Source: Streptomyces sp. NBC_00358
GTDB lineage: Bacteria > Actinomycetota > Actinomycetes > Streptomycetales > Streptomycetaceae
Length of the DNA: 64,000 nt
Assembly: GCF_036099295.1 (NCBI RefSeq)
Contig: NZ_CP107976.1
Location: forward strand, 5,146,001 to 5,210,000
Reading direction: 5' to 3'
The position numbers were made by a program, and so were the translations under genes. The notes below the pieces were generated by a model. That model saw only the letters and a program-made list of their open reading frames with translations, did no database searches and was not told the DNA's origin. Each line of letters starts with the position of its first letter. The first letter of the stretch is position 1. Of this stretch, positions 34,895-43,608 are shown one piece after another.

Positions 34895-35863
34895 ATGACG
34901 CCCGGCAACAACGGCGCGAGCACGCCCGAGGACGACGACCCGTTCGGCTATCTGTACGCCGACGGGCAGGCCAACGGAGCCACGCCGCCCTCTGGAGGCG
35001 GCGGCTACGGCTACCCGGGCTCGGTCAACCGGGTGCGGGCGGTCGGCGAGCGCAAGTACGGCCAGCAGACCGCTCAGGGCACCTACGGCCAGCAGACCGC
35101 CCCCACCGCCCCCTACGGCCAGGTGCCGCAGCAGGGCGGCTACGGCCAGCCGAACGCCCACTACGGGGCCCCCGAGACCGCTCCCGGCGGCGCGCAGACG
35201 GCGCGGACGCCGATGCCCGGCCACGGTGACGGCGGTGGCCGCGGCCGCGGCCCCAACACCAAGGGCCTCCTCATCGGCGCGGTCGCCGTGGTCGCCGCCG
35301 TCGTGATCGGCATCGCCGTCGCCATGACGGGCGGCGGGGACGACAACAAGGGTGGCGACCAGGCGGGCACGACCCCGTCGGCCGCCCAGAGCGCGTCCCC
35401 GAGCGTGACGACGACGAAGGCGCCCGGCGCCGCCGTGGCGCTCCCCAAGACCGACGCGAAGACGCTGAACCTCAGCCCCGGCGTGACGACGGCGACCGAC
35501 GTCAAGGGCGCCAAGGCGGACGGCGGGGTCTACGTCACCGGGTTCAACAACGTCGGCGCGTCCATCACCTGGAACGTGAGCGGTATCGACAAGGCCGGCA
35601 AGTACACGCTGGACGTCAACTACGGCGTGCCCGGCAAGGACGGCAACGCCACGCTCACCGTGAACGGCAAGGTCCAGGACCGCCCGCTCAACCTGAAGAA
35701 CTTCGCCAACGCCCCGGAGGGCGACTACGCGAAGGGGTGGACGAACACCTGGGCGGACATCACTCTCAACAAGGGCACCAACACCATTCAGATCTCCTGC
35801 GCGCAGGGCAACCAGTGCGACGCGAACTTCGACCAGCTCTGGCTTGAAGCGGGCTGGAAGTAG
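34895..35863 (+). CDS. Membrane-anchored protein with C-terminal CBM35-like domain
   Basis: A 322-residue protein. Residues 1-120 are a cytoplasmic Gly/Tyr/Gln/Pro-rich arm with YGQQTA repeats, followed by one transmembrane helix (~124-146, GLLIGAVAVVAAVVIGIAVA), a Thr/Ser/Ala linker and a ~135-residue beta-sandwich (AKADGGVYVTGFNNVGASIT, GKYTLDVNYGVPGKDGNATL, WADITLNKGTNTIQISC) typical of CBM6/35 carbohydrate-binding modules. It would display a sugar-binding domain outside the membrane. No catalytic domain is present. It follows cdgB by 117 bp; the functional link is unknown. Confidence 0.87.
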   Translation: MTPGNNGASTPEDDDPFGYLYADGQANGATPPSGGGGYGYPGSVNRVRAVGERKYGQQTAQGTYGQQTAPTAPYGQVPQQGGYGQPNAHYGAPETAPGGAQTARTPMPGHGDGGGRGRGPNTKGLLIGAVAVVAAVVIGIAVAMTGGGDDNKGGDQAGTTPSAAQSASPSVTTTKAPGAAVALPKTDAKTLNLSPGVTTATDVKGAKADGGVYVTGFNNVGASITWNVSGIDKAGKYTLDVNYGVPGKDGNATLTVNGKVQDRPLNLKNFANAPEGDYAKGWTNTWADITLNKGTNTIQISCAQGNQCDANFDQLWLEAGWK

Positions 35864-35897
35864 GCGGACCGGTAGCAGTCGGACCGGCAGTAGTCGG

Positions 35898-35940
35898 CCG
35901 AGGGGCGCCAGGACAGCGAGGCTGTCGTGGCGCCCCTCGG
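35898..35940. terminator. Bidirectional intrinsic terminator
   Basis: A 20-bp stem with one mismatch (35898-35917 against 35921-35940) and a 3-nt GAG loop lies between the convergent CBM-protein and PfkB-kinase genes. Confidence 0.85.
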
Positions 35941-35990
35941 CCGTTCGACGGGACGGGCGATCCGGTCCGGGAACGTGTCCCGGGGCCGGG

Positions 35991-36920
35991 TCACGCCGCC
36001 GTCGCGTCCCCTGTCACCGCGATCTCGGCCAGCAGGTTCTCGTAGGTCGCGTGGTCGAACTCGCCCGCCGCGGGCGAAAGCACCGTCGCCGTGGACAGGG
36101 CGGCGGCGCGGGCCAGTCGGTCCGGCCACGGCAGGTGTTCCACCAGGCCGGACAGCAGGCCCGCCACGGCGGAGTCGCCCGCGCCGGTGGGATTGCCGGA
36201 CACACGGCGGGGTGGCGCGGCACGCCAGCAGCCCTCCGCGTTGACCATGAGGAGGCCCTGGGCGCCCAGGGAGGCCACGACCGTATGGGCGCCGCGCCGC
36301 CGGGCGTTCCGGGTGGCCTGGAGTGGTTCGTGGGAGCCGGTGAGTTCGGCGAGTTCGTCGGCGTTCGGCTTGACGATGTCGGGGCGGGCGGCGACTCCCC
36401 GGCGCAGCGGCTCGCCGCTGGTGTCCAGCAGTACCGGGACGGCCAAGGTGCGCGCGGTGCGGACGAGTTGGGCGTAGGCGCCGACCGGGACGCCCGGGGG
36501 CAGGCTGCCGCACAGGGCCACCGCCGAGGCGGAGCGCAGCAGATGCTCGTACCTCTCCTGGAAGGCCGACCACTCGGCGGGGGTTATCGCCGGTCCCGGT
36601 TCGTTGAGCTGGGTCGTGTCACCGGTCGCGGTGTCGACCACGGCTATGGTGCGGCGCGTCGATCCCTCCACCGGGACGAGCGCGTCCACCACCCCGGCCG
36701 TCGCGGCCAGTTGGTCGCGCACCGTGCGGCCGGTCGCGCCGCCCGTGAATCCGGTGACCGTCACCTCGTGGCCGAGCGCGGCGAGCACCCGCCCCACGTT
36801 CAGGCCCTTGCCGCCCGGCCGTTCGGTCACCTCGGTCACCCGGTGCGAGCTGTGCGGCCGCAGTGCCCGCACGCGATAGGTGATGTCGAGAGCGGTGTTC
36901 AGTGTGACCGTGAGGATCAC
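35991..36920 (-). CDS. PfkB-family 1-phosphofructokinase-like hexose kinase
   Basis: A 309-residue ribokinase-fold sugar kinase. N-terminal MILTVTLNTALDITYRVRAL and the first PfkB signature GGKGLNVGRVLAALG (36-50) are typical of 1-phosphofructokinase/tagatose-6-phosphate kinases. The second signature is GNPTGAGDSAVAGLLSGL with the catalytic Asp. It phosphorylates a phosphorylated ketohexose, probably. Position behind nagA on the same strand (144 bp gap with a terminator between) suggests an amino-sugar link, for instance tagatose-6-phosphate from GalNAc, but no agaS or fruA is beside it. Confidence 0.85.
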   Translation of the reverse strand: MILTVTLNTALDITYRVRALRPHSSHRVTEVTERPGGKGLNVGRVLAALGHEVTVTGFTGGATGRTVRDQLAATAGVVDALVPVEGSTRRTIAVVDTATGDTTQLNEPGPAITPAEWSAFQERYEHLLRSASAVALCGSLPPGVPVGAYAQLVRTARTLAVPVLLDTSGEPLRRGVAARPDIVKPNADELAELTGSHEPLQATRNARRRGAHTVVASLGAQGLLMVNAEGCWRAAPPRRVSGNPTGAGDSAVAGLLSGLVEHLPWPDRLARAAALSTATVLSPAAGEFDHATYENLLAEIAVTGDATAA

Positions 36921-37009
36921 CTGGGCCGACCTCCCCCGAAGAGATGCGTGACGTGGACGCCTGTCGGGCGCCCGCCGGTGGTTCCGGAGGCTCGATCATG
37001 CCAAACACA

Positions 37010-37046
37010 ACGGCGGTCGGCCCAGTCCCCCCGGGCCAACCGCCGT
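37010..37046 (-). terminator. Intrinsic terminator after nagA
   Basis: A 14-bp stem with one mismatch (37010-37023 against 37033-37046) follows the nagA stop on the minus strand and precedes the PfkB kinase gene. Confidence 0.75.
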
Positions 37047-37064
37047 AAGCAACAAAGGTATGAA

Positions 37065-38249
37065 TCACCCCAGTTGGGGTTCTACCACCCATTCCCCGCC
37101 GCGCATCACGCCCTTGAGCGCGAAGTCGGCGTCGAGAACGACGAGGTCCGCGTCCTTGCCCGGCTCCAGGGAGCCCACCCGGTCGTATCTGCCCAGCAGG
37201 CGGGCCGGGTTGGCGGAGAGGGCCGCCACCACGTCCTCGACCGGCAGTCTGTCGACCGTGACGGCGCGCTGGAAGGCGCGGTCGAGGGTGAGGGTGGAGC
37301 CCGCGATCGAGCCGCCCTCCACCAGGCGGGCGACGCCGTCCGAGACCTCGACCTCCAGCGGGCCGAGCATGTAGCGGCCGTCGCCGAAGCCCGCCGCGTC
37401 CATCGCGTCGGTGATGAACGCGACCCGGCCGGGGCCCGCGTGGTGGAACGCCAGCTCCAGCGAGGCGGGGTGCAGATGGGTGCCGTCGTTGATCAGCTCG
37501 ACGGTGATCCGCTCGTCCTCCAGGAGGGCGGCGATGGGGCCCGGCGCGCGGTGCCCGAGCGCCGGCATCGCGTTGAACAGGTGCGTCGCCACGGTCGCGC
37601 CCGCGTCGATGGCCGCCTTCGTCTGCTCGTACGTCGCGTCGGTGTGCCCGATCGCCGCGATCACCCCGTGTTCGGCGAGCAGCCGTACGGAGTCGAGTCC
37701 GCCCGGCAGTTCGGGGGCGAGCGTGACCATGCTGGCCCGGCCGCGCGCCGCGTCGATCAGCTTGCGGACATCGGCCGGGTCCGGGTCGCGCAGCAGTTCC
37801 TCGGAGTGCGCGCCCTTGCGGCACGGCGAGATGAACGGGCCCTCGAAGTGGATGCCCGCGAGGTCGCCCTGTTCGGCCAGTTCGGAGAGCATCCCGGCGC
37901 GCTCGGCGAGGCCGTGCATGTCGCCGGTGACGGTCGAGGCGACGAGGGTCGTGGTGCCGTGCAGCCGGTGGGTGTGGATGCCCCGCAGGACGTCCTCGAC
38001 CGTTCCCGAGGTGAAGGAGGCGCCGCCGCCGCCGTGGTTGTGGATGTCGACGAAGCCGGGCACCACCCAGTGGCCGGACAGGTCGGTCACGGACGCGTCC
38101 GCGGGGGCTCCCCCGGCGACTCCGTCAGGTTTCGTCGAGGGGGCACCCCCGTCGGCGATCCGCGCGCCGTCGATGATCACGCGGCCGTCGTGCACGATCC
38201 CGGTGGGCAGTACCACCCGGGCGCCGGCGAGAACCTTGCTAGGGGCCAT
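37065..38249 (-). CDS. nagA: N-acetylglucosamine-6-phosphate deacetylase NagA
   Basis: A 394-residue amidohydrolase converting GlcNAc-6-P to GlcN-6-P and acetate. Visible signatures: metal motif VDIHNHGGGGASF, substrate-loop HFEGPFIS, LAPELPGG, IGHTDATYEQTKAAIDAG, THLFNAMPALGHR, ELINDGTHLHPA and FITDAMDAAGFGDG with the catalytic Asp, ending EPGKDADLVVLDADF. ATG 38249 lies 7 bp after the ROK kinase stop, so the two form an operon. The DasR-type site upstream of the kinase gene should control both genes. Confidence 0.95.
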   Translation of the reverse strand: MAPSKVLAGARVVLPTGIVHDGRVIIDGARIADGGAPSTKPDGVAGGAPADASVTDLSGHWVVPGFVDIHNHGGGGASFTSGTVEDVLRGIHTHRLHGTTTLVASTVTGDMHGLAERAGMLSELAEQGDLAGIHFEGPFISPCRKGAHSEELLRDPDPADVRKLIDAARGRASMVTLAPELPGGLDSVRLLAEHGVIAAIGHTDATYEQTKAAIDAGATVATHLFNAMPALGHRAPGPIAALLEDERITVELINDGTHLHPASLELAFHHAGPGRVAFITDAMDAAGFGDGRYMLGPLEVEVSDGVARLVEGGSIAGSTLTLDRAFQRAVTVDRLPVEDVVAALSANPARLLGRYDRVGSLEPGKDADLVVLDADFALKGVMRGGEWVVEPQLG

Positions 38250-38256
38250 CGGGTGG

Positions 38257-39252
38257 TTACCTCCGGGGAGTCGTGGGAGTGGTGTTCAGGAGGTCCCGGG
38301 CGAGGAGCCCGGCACCGAGGCATCCGGCGGTGTCCCCGAGGGCGGCGGGGACGATCGACGGCAGTTTCTGGAAGGTGACGCGTCGTTCGACCGCGGCCCG
38401 CAGCGGTGTGAACAAGGTTTCCCCCGCCTCGGCGAGCCCGCCACCGATGATCAGGGTGCGCGGGTCCAGCAGGGTGAGCGCGGTGACCAGGCCGTCGGCG
38501 AGCGCGTCGACGGCCTCCTGCCAGACGGCCACCGCCCTCGGGTCGCCGGACTCGACGGCCTTGGCGCAGTCCGCCGCGTCCGCCTCCGGATCGCCGGACG
38601 CCTCGGCCCAGGCCTGGCTGACGGCCGCCGCGGAGGCGAACCGTTCGAGACAGCCGCGCTGCCCGCACGGACACGGGGCCCCACCCGGCCGTACGACGAT
38701 GTGGCCGATCTCGCCCGCGAAGCCGTGGGCGCCCTCCTCGACGCCGCCGTCGATGCCGATGGCACCCGCGATGCCGGTGCCGAGCGGGACGAAGAGGAAG
38801 CGGTCGGCTCCCTGCCCGGCGCCGATCCGGCCCTCCGCGAGCCCGCCGGTGCGTACGTCGTGCCCGAGCGCGACGGGCAGGCCGCCGAGCCGTTCGCCGA
38901 GCAGCCGGCGCAGCGGGACATCGCGCCAGCCGAGGTTGGCGGCGTAGACCGCGATGCCGTTCCTGGCGTCGACGATGCCGGGGACGGCGACACCGGCGGC
39001 CAGGGCGCTCTCGCCGAAGTGCTCCTCGCCGTAGGCGCGCAGTTCGGCGGCGAAGTCGAGGATGTCTTCGACGACGGCGTCGGGGCCGCGCTCACGGCCG
39101 GTCGCCCGGCGGGCCTGGTACAGCAGCGCGGGGTGTCCGGGGGTCCGCGGCGGCGGCACGTCGGGGCGGCCCGCGGAAGGCTCGCTGTCCACCCCGACGA
39201 GGGCGGCCTTCATCCCGGTGCCGCCCACATCGAGGGCGATGACATGTCTCAC
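38257..39252 (-). CDS. nagK: ROK-family N-acetylglucosamine/glucose kinase
   Basis: A 331-residue ROK sugar kinase. ATP motif LDVGGTGMKAALVG at the N-terminus, GVAVPGIVDARNG, and the ROK signature with the zinc-binding CPCGQRGCLERFAS. Pairing with nagA in one operon and a DasR-type operator upstream point to GlcNAc kinase (NagK); glucokinase activity on sequence alone cannot be excluded. An insertion of ~15 residues (YQARRATGRERGPDAVVED region) near residue 45 is longer than in GlkA. Cytoplasmic; supplies GlcNAc-6-P to NagA. Confidence 0.85.
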   Translation of the reverse strand: MRHVIALDVGGTGMKAALVGVDSEPSAGRPDVPPPRTPGHPALLYQARRATGRERGPDAVVEDILDFAAELRAYGEEHFGESALAAGVAVPGIVDARNGIAVYAANLGWRDVPLRRLLGERLGGLPVALGHDVRTGGLAEGRIGAGQGADRFLFVPLGTGIAGAIGIDGGVEEGAHGFAGEIGHIVVRPGGAPCPCGQRGCLERFASAAAVSQAWAEASGDPEADAADCAKAVESGDPRAVAVWQEAVDALADGLVTALTLLDPRTLIIGGGLAEAGETLFTPLRAAVERRVTFQKLPSIVPAALGDTAGCLGAGLLARDLLNTTPTTPRR

Positions 39253-39280
39253 GGGGGACAGTGTCGCCCTTTACCCCCAG

Positions 39281-39296
39281 AGAGGTCTAGTCCACT
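39281..39296. promoter_or_regulatory. DasR-type operator (dre) upstream of nagK-nagA
   Basis: AGAGGTCTAGTCCACT (minus strand AGTGGACTAGACCTCT) matches the dre consensus A(G/C)TGGTCTAGACCA(G/C)T at 14 of 16 positions and lies 29 bp before the kinase start. DasR is the GlcN-6-P-responsive GntR repressor of GlcNAc genes. Confidence 0.75.
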
Positions 39297-39421
39297 CGCG
39301 TGGTGTTGGTCTTATATCCGCATTCCGAGACGGTTGCGGCGGACGCGGGCCCGGTCGGCCCGGCCGCTGTTCCGGTGCCCGTCCCCGTCGCCTGTCGGTG
39401 CCGGGGACTACCGTGCTGTCC

Positions 39422-39649
39422 ATGGAAGAGCTGCCCGCGCGCGAACGGAGCATCCTCGCGCTGGAGCGCCGCGGTTTCCCCGGCCCCGGTGCCAAGGAGC
39501 GCGCCATCCGCGAACAGCTTGGCCTCGCCCCGGTCCGCTACTACCAGTTGCTCAACGCGCTGCTGAACGACCCGAGGGCCCTGGCGCACGACCCCGTCAC
39601 GGTGAACAGGCTGCGCCGGGTGCGGGAGGCCCGCCGGGAGGAGCGGTGA
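39422..39649 (+). CDS. DUF3263 domain protein
   Basis: A 75-residue protein, MEELPARERSILALERRGFP at the start and VTVNRLRRVREARREER at the end. The whole chain is the DUF3263 domain, a short helical, HTH-like unit conserved in actinobacteria, with GLAPVRYYQLLNALLNDP in the middle resembling a sigma region-4-like helix-turn-helix. DNA binding is plausible but unproven. It is divergent from nagK-nagA. The intergenic sequence after it carries repeats. Confidence 0.88.
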   Translation: MEELPARERSILALERRGFPGPGAKERAIREQLGLAPVRYYQLLNALLNDPRALAHDPVTVNRLRRVREARREER

Positions 39650-39672
39650 GACCGCGCGGCTCAAGCAGGATC

Positions 39673-39717
39673 CAGCCCCTCCGGCGTTCGAGGAACGGGG
39701 TCCGGGGTGGAGCCCCC
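39673..39717 (+). repeat. Dispersed Streptomyces intergenic repeat, copy 1
   Basis: CAGCCCCTCCGGCGTTCGAG followed by GAACGGGGTCCGGGGTGGAG and CCCC. I recognise this as a very common intergenic element of Streptomyces genomes. A second copy, inverted, lies at 40813-40859, so the two bracket otsB. Confidence 0.75.
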
Positions 39718-39761
39718 GATACGGGCCGGGCAGGGGTGGAGCCCCGGGTACGGGTCGGGCA
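39704..39761 (+). repeat. 29-bp tandem repeat
   Basis: Two 29-bp units (39704-39732 and 39733-39761) with few differences, beginning GGGGTGGAGCCCC and ending CGGGCA. They overlap the end of the dispersed repeat, whose terminal part seems to have been duplicated. Confidence 0.7.
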
Positions 39762-39880
39762 GGGGCGGTGGGGGCGAGAGAAGGTCTTGGTGGGGTGGGA
39801 TCCAGGCATTCCGGGGGGAGGGGCGCTTGGTCAGGTGTGAGTCGGGGGTGCGTCCGGCGTCACCCGGATAGGGTCGCCCC

Positions 39881-40735
39881 ATGGGCAGCCATCCCGAATC
39901 CAAGGACTTCTCGCCGGCCCCGGTGACCCCCGCCGGGCGCGACGCTCTGGAAGCGATCCTCACCCGCCCCACCCGGACGGTCGTCGCGCTCGACTTCGAC
40001 GGCACCCTCGCCCCCATCGTCCCCGACCCCGACCGGGCCCGCGCGCACCCCGACGCGGTCCCCGCGCTCTCCGCGCTGGCCCCCAAGGTCGCCTCCGTGG
40101 CCGTGGTCACCGGCCGTCCGGCCGGTGTGGCCGTGCGCCACGGCGGCTTCGCGGGCGTCCCCGGACTGGAGCACCTCGTCGTCCTCGGCCACTACGGCGC
40201 CGAGCGCTGGGACGCGGTGAGCGGCACGGTCACCGCCCCCGCCCCGCACCCCGGGGTGGCCGCCGTCCGTGCCGAACTGCCGGGTTTCCTCGACCGGATC
40301 GGCGCCTGGCAGGGCACCTGGATCGAGGAGAAGGGCCGCGCGGTCGCCGTGCACACGCGCCGCGCGGAGGACCCCCAGGCCGCCTTCGAGGCGCTCCGGG
40401 AGCCGCTGGCCGAACTGGCCGGCCGGCACGGCCTGATCGTCGAGCCGGGCCGCATGGTCCTGGAGCTGCGCCCGCCGGGCATGGACAAGGGCGTCGCCCT
40501 CATGGAGTACGTCCGGGAGGTCGGCGCCGAAGCCGTCCTCTACGCCGGTGACGACCTGGGCGACCTGCCCGCCTTCGCCGCCGTCGAGAAGCTCCGCTCC
40601 GACGGGGTCCCCGGACTCCTGGTGTGCAGCGGCAGCTCCGAGGTCGGCGAGCTCGCCGACCGGGCCGACCTGGTGGTGGACGGGCCCGCCGGGGTCGTCC
40701 GCCTGCTCGCGGCGCTGGCGGCCCACCTCGGCTGA
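39881..40735 (+). CDS. otsB: Trehalose-6-phosphate phosphatase OtsB
   Basis: A 284-residue HAD-superfamily phosphatase. Motif I is VALDFDGTLAPIVPD, motif II VAVVTGRPAG, motif IV YAGDDLGDLPAFAAV, with GAERWDAVSG and the cap domain between. It dephosphorylates trehalose-6-phosphate made by OtsA, encoded convergently just downstream. Trehalose is an osmoprotectant and spore sugar in Streptomyces. Start ATG 39881 (MGSHPESKDFSPAP). The stop codon is built into a terminator hairpin. Confidence 0.94.
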   Translation: MGSHPESKDFSPAPVTPAGRDALEAILTRPTRTVVALDFDGTLAPIVPDPDRARAHPDAVPALSALAPKVASVAVVTGRPAGVAVRHGGFAGVPGLEHLVVLGHYGAERWDAVSGTVTAPAPHPGVAAVRAELPGFLDRIGAWQGTWIEEKGRAVAVHTRRAEDPQAAFEALREPLAELAGRHGLIVEPGRMVLELRPPGMDKGVALMEYVREVGAEAVLYAGDDLGDLPAFAAVEKLRSDGVPGLLVCSGSSEVGELADRADLVVDGPAGVVRLLAALAAHLG

Positions 40736-40765
40736 CCCGCCCGCTCGCCGCCCGAGCGGGCGGGT
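40735..40765 (+). terminator. Terminator hairpin overlapping otsB stop
   Basis: A 13-bp perfect stem ACCCGCCCGCTCG (40735-40747) with CGAGCGGGCGGGT (40753-40765) and 5-nt loop begins at the last base of the otsB stop codon. Confidence 0.75.
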
Positions 40766-40812
40766 GGGCCGCAAGCCGGTTTCGCCCCTCCGCCCCTACC
40801 CGTCCCGCCCCT

Positions 40813-40859
40813 GGGGGCTCCGCCCCCGGACCCCCGCTCCCCAAACGCCGGAGGGGCTG
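40813..40859 (-). repeat. Dispersed Streptomyces intergenic repeat, copy 2 (inverted)
   Basis: The minus strand reads CAGCCCCTCCGGCGTTTGGG then a GAGCGGGGGTCC stretch and GGGGGCGGAGCCCC, closely matching the element at 39673-39717. It lies between the convergent otsB and otsA genes. Confidence 0.75.
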
Positions 40860-40927
40860 AAACTTCCCAGGCCGGGGCTGAAAAACGCAGCCGCAGCCGG
40901 GATCCGGCCGGAAGGGCTGGACCGTGC

Positions 40928-42379
40928 TCAGGTCTCCAGTGCCTGGAGCTGGTCCAGGAACCACTGGGCCGGGGGGAGTGCGGTGGCCGCGGCGGCCAGC
41001 CGCTTGGTGCGTTCGGCGCGTTCGCCCGGCTGCATGGTCAGGGCCTCGTGCAGCGCCCGCGCGGTACCGATCACGTCGTACGGGTTCACGGAGATCGCGT
41101 CCTCGCCCAGTTCCTCGTACGCCCCGGCCTCCCGCGAGAGCACCAGCACGCAGCCCTCGTCGGAGACGACCGGGACCTCCTTGGCGACGAGGTTCATGCC
41201 GTCCCTGATGGGGTTGACGAGGGCGACGTCGGCCAGCCGGTACGCGGCCAGCGAGCGCGCGAAGTCGTCCTTGACGTGCAGTACCACCGGGGTCCAACCG
41301 GGCGTCCCGTACCGGGAGTTGATCTCGTCGGCGACGCGCTGCACCTCGGCCGTGTAGTCCCGGTACACCGCGAGGTCCTGCCGCGAGGGGTAGGCGAACG
41401 CCACGTGGACGACCCGCTCGCGCCACTCCGGGTGCTCTTCGAGGAGCTGCCGGTACGCCAGCATTCCGCGCACGATGTTCTTGGACAGCTCGGTGCGGTC
41501 GACGCGTACGACGGTCCTGCGGCCCTCGCCGATCTCCTCGCGCAGCGCGGCCATCCGTTCCTCGACGTCCGCCCGGTGCGAGCGCTCGCGCAGGAACTCG
41601 GCGTCCGCGCCGAGGCCGTGCACGCCCACGAGGGTCCGGCGGGGCGGGCCGCCGTCCAGGTGCTCGACCGCCCGCGGCGCGTCCGAGGGCGGGGTCACGC
41701 GGTAGCGCTCGGGGTCGATCTCGCCCGCGCAGCGCATGAAGGCCGCCGCCCACCGCCAGGTCAGGAACGCCACCCGGTCGGCGCCGAGCATGCCGTCCAG
41801 CAGCTCCGCGCGGATGTCGTCGGGCAGCATCCGGAAGTAGTCCTCGGGCGCCCACGGGGTGTGGGAGAAGTGCCCGATGCGCAGGTCGGGGCGCAGCTCG
41901 CGGAGCATCCCGGGCACCAGGCACAGGTGGTAGTCCTGGACCAGCACCGAGGCGCCCTCGGCGGCCTCCTCGGCCAGCGCTTCGGCGAAGGCGCGGTTGT
42001 AGGTCCGGTAGGACGCCCACTGGCGCCGGAACTCCGCGTCGAAGACCGGCTCCAGCGGGGTCTGGTACAGCATGTGGTGGACGAACCACAGCACGGAGTT
42101 GGCGATGCCGTTGTACGCGTCGGCGTGCACCCCGGCGTCGATCGCCAGCATCCGTACGCCGTCCTCGCCGACTCCGCGCGCGACGGCCTCCCGGTCGCCG
42201 TCGCCGAGGGCCGAGCAGACCCATAGGGCGCCCGCGTCGGGCCCGATCGCCGAGAGTCCCGAGACGAGGCCGCCGCCGCCGCGCCGGGCGTGCAGCGAGC
42301 CGTCCTCCCGTACCTCGTAGGTGATCGGGCCGCGGTTGGACGCGACCAGAATCCGGTGGGCACCGTGCGTTGAAGCCAT
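40928..42379 (-). CDS. otsA: Trehalose-6-phosphate synthase OtsA
   Basis: A 483-residue GT20 glycosyltransferase joining UDP- or GDP-glucose to glucose-6-phosphate. Signatures: N-terminal LVASNRGPITYEVREDG, VLVQDYHLCLVPGMLRE, GVHGLGADAEFLRERS, RVDRTELSKNIVRGMLAY (the conserved Arg and Lys five apart), NPIRDGMNLVAKE and VLSREAGAYEELGEDAISVNPYD. It differs from E. coli OtsA in the substrate loop, SHTPWAPEDYFRMLP in place of HIPFP. Gene order on the minus strand is gpgS, 77-bp gap, otsA, so co-transcription is likely. Convergent with otsB. Confidence 0.93.
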   Translation of the reverse strand: MASTHGAHRILVASNRGPITYEVREDGSLHARRGGGGLVSGLSAIGPDAGALWVCSALGDGDREAVARGVGEDGVRMLAIDAGVHADAYNGIANSVLWFVHHMLYQTPLEPVFDAEFRRQWASYRTYNRAFAEALAEEAAEGASVLVQDYHLCLVPGMLRELRPDLRIGHFSHTPWAPEDYFRMLPDDIRAELLDGMLGADRVAFLTWRWAAAFMRCAGEIDPERYRVTPPSDAPRAVEHLDGGPPRRTLVGVHGLGADAEFLRERSHRADVEERMAALREEIGEGRRTVVRVDRTELSKNIVRGMLAYRQLLEEHPEWRERVVHVAFAYPSRQDLAVYRDYTAEVQRVADEINSRYGTPGWTPVVLHVKDDFARSLAAYRLADVALVNPIRDGMNLVAKEVPVVSDEGCVLVLSREAGAYEELGEDAISVNPYDVIGTARALHEALTMQPGERAERTKRLAAAATALPPAQWFLDQLQALET

Positions 42380-42456
42380 GCCTCGAAACCTAGCCCCGTG
42401 TCGAAACGCTCAAACGTTCACTTCGGCCGTATGCGGCCGCGGTCGGTCGGCCCTGC

Positions 42457-43401
42457 CTACGCGGCCCTGCGCCGCTGGTACTCGGAGATTTCGGTCATCG
42501 GCGGCCTTTCCTCCGTGTCCACCGAGTACGTACGCGGCTGGAAACCGTCCCGGCCGCGCTCGAACTGGGTGAGGGCCGGGCGGATCAGGTGGCCGCGGGC
42601 CAGCCGGAGCTGGGCGGTGCGGTAGATCGCGGCGGCCATCCGGCCCAGTGCCTGGCCGTCCTGGTGGCGGTGTTTGCGCACCCCGACGTCGACCTGCGCG
42701 AGGGCGTCCAGGCCCACCAGGTGCAGGGCGTCGACGAGCATGCCCAGTTCGACGCCGTAGCCGACCGGGAACGGGAGCTGTTCGAGCAGCGAGCGGCGGG
42801 CCGCGTACTCGCCGCCGAGCGGCTGGACGAAGCCCGCGAGCTGCGGCCAGTGCATGTTCAGCAGGGGGCGGGCCATCAGCTCGGTGACCCGGCCGCCCTG
42901 TCCGCCGGTGCCGGCCATCGGGCGGTCGTACATGGCCTTGACGAGGTCGACGCCGGGATCGGTGAGCAGCGGGCCCACGATCCCGGAGACGAAGTCGGAC
43001 GAGAACTCCTTGAGGTCCGCGTCGATGAAGCAGACGATGTCCCCGCTCGTCACGAGCAGCGACCGCCACAGCACCTCGCCCTTGCCGGGCACGGCGGGGA
43101 TCCGCGGGAGGATGTCGTCGCGGTGGACGACTCTCGCGCCCGCGGCGGCGGCGACCGCGGAGGTACGGTCCGTGGAGCCCGAGTCGACGACGACGATCTC
43201 GTCGACGAGGGGCACCTGCTGCATCAGGTCGTGGCGGATGATCGCGACGATCTCGCCGACCGTCTCCTCCTCGTTGAGCGCGGGCAGCACGACACTGACC
43301 GTCGACCCGGTGACGCGTTTGGCGGCCATGAGCCTGTGGAGCGGGCGGTCGGTCACGGACCAGGAGCGTGTGCTCAGCCAGCTTTCGACTTCCTTCAGCA
43401 C
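42457..43401 (-). CDS. gpgS: Glucosyl-3-phosphoglycerate synthase (GT81 family)
   Basis: A 314-residue family-2-like glycosyltransferase. NDP-sugar binding VVLPALNEEETVGEIVAII, EIVVVDSGSTDRTSAVAAAAG, the DxD metal motif in CFIDADLKEFSSDFVSG, and GGEYAARRSLLEQLPFPVGYGVELG with VGVRKHRHQDGQALGRMA are typical of actinobacterial GpgS. It makes glucosyl-3-phosphoglycerate, precursor of glucosylglycerate and, in mycobacteria, of methylglucose polysaccharide. It sits beside otsA and otsB, so this locus handles glucose-derived compatible solutes. Divergent from thrC. Confidence 0.9.
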   Translation of the reverse strand: MLKEVESWLSTRSWSVTDRPLHRLMAAKRVTGSTVSVVLPALNEEETVGEIVAIIRHDLMQQVPLVDEIVVVDSGSTDRTSAVAAAAGARVVHRDDILPRIPAVPGKGEVLWRSLLVTSGDIVCFIDADLKEFSSDFVSGIVGPLLTDPGVDLVKAMYDRPMAGTGGQGGRVTELMARPLLNMHWPQLAGFVQPLGGEYAARRSLLEQLPFPVGYGVELGMLVDALHLVGLDALAQVDVGVRKHRHQDGQALGRMAAAIYRTAQLRLARGHLIRPALTQFERGRDGFQPRTYSVDTEERPPMTEISEYQRRRAA

Positions 43402-43608
43402 CGTCTGCGGCTCCTCACTGTCTGATCACACGCTCTCATCGGCGTGCCCGCTGCGGCCAGCGGCAGATCGATTGCCGTCGTCTCGCGGTTCGGACGACTA
43501 TCTCAACTGTCCTGGCCTTCGGTTACAGTCTTGAACAACGCGGATGACCATCGCATGTCCTGGATCATCGGCATGTATCGCGTTCAACAGTTCAACAATC
43601 AAATACCG

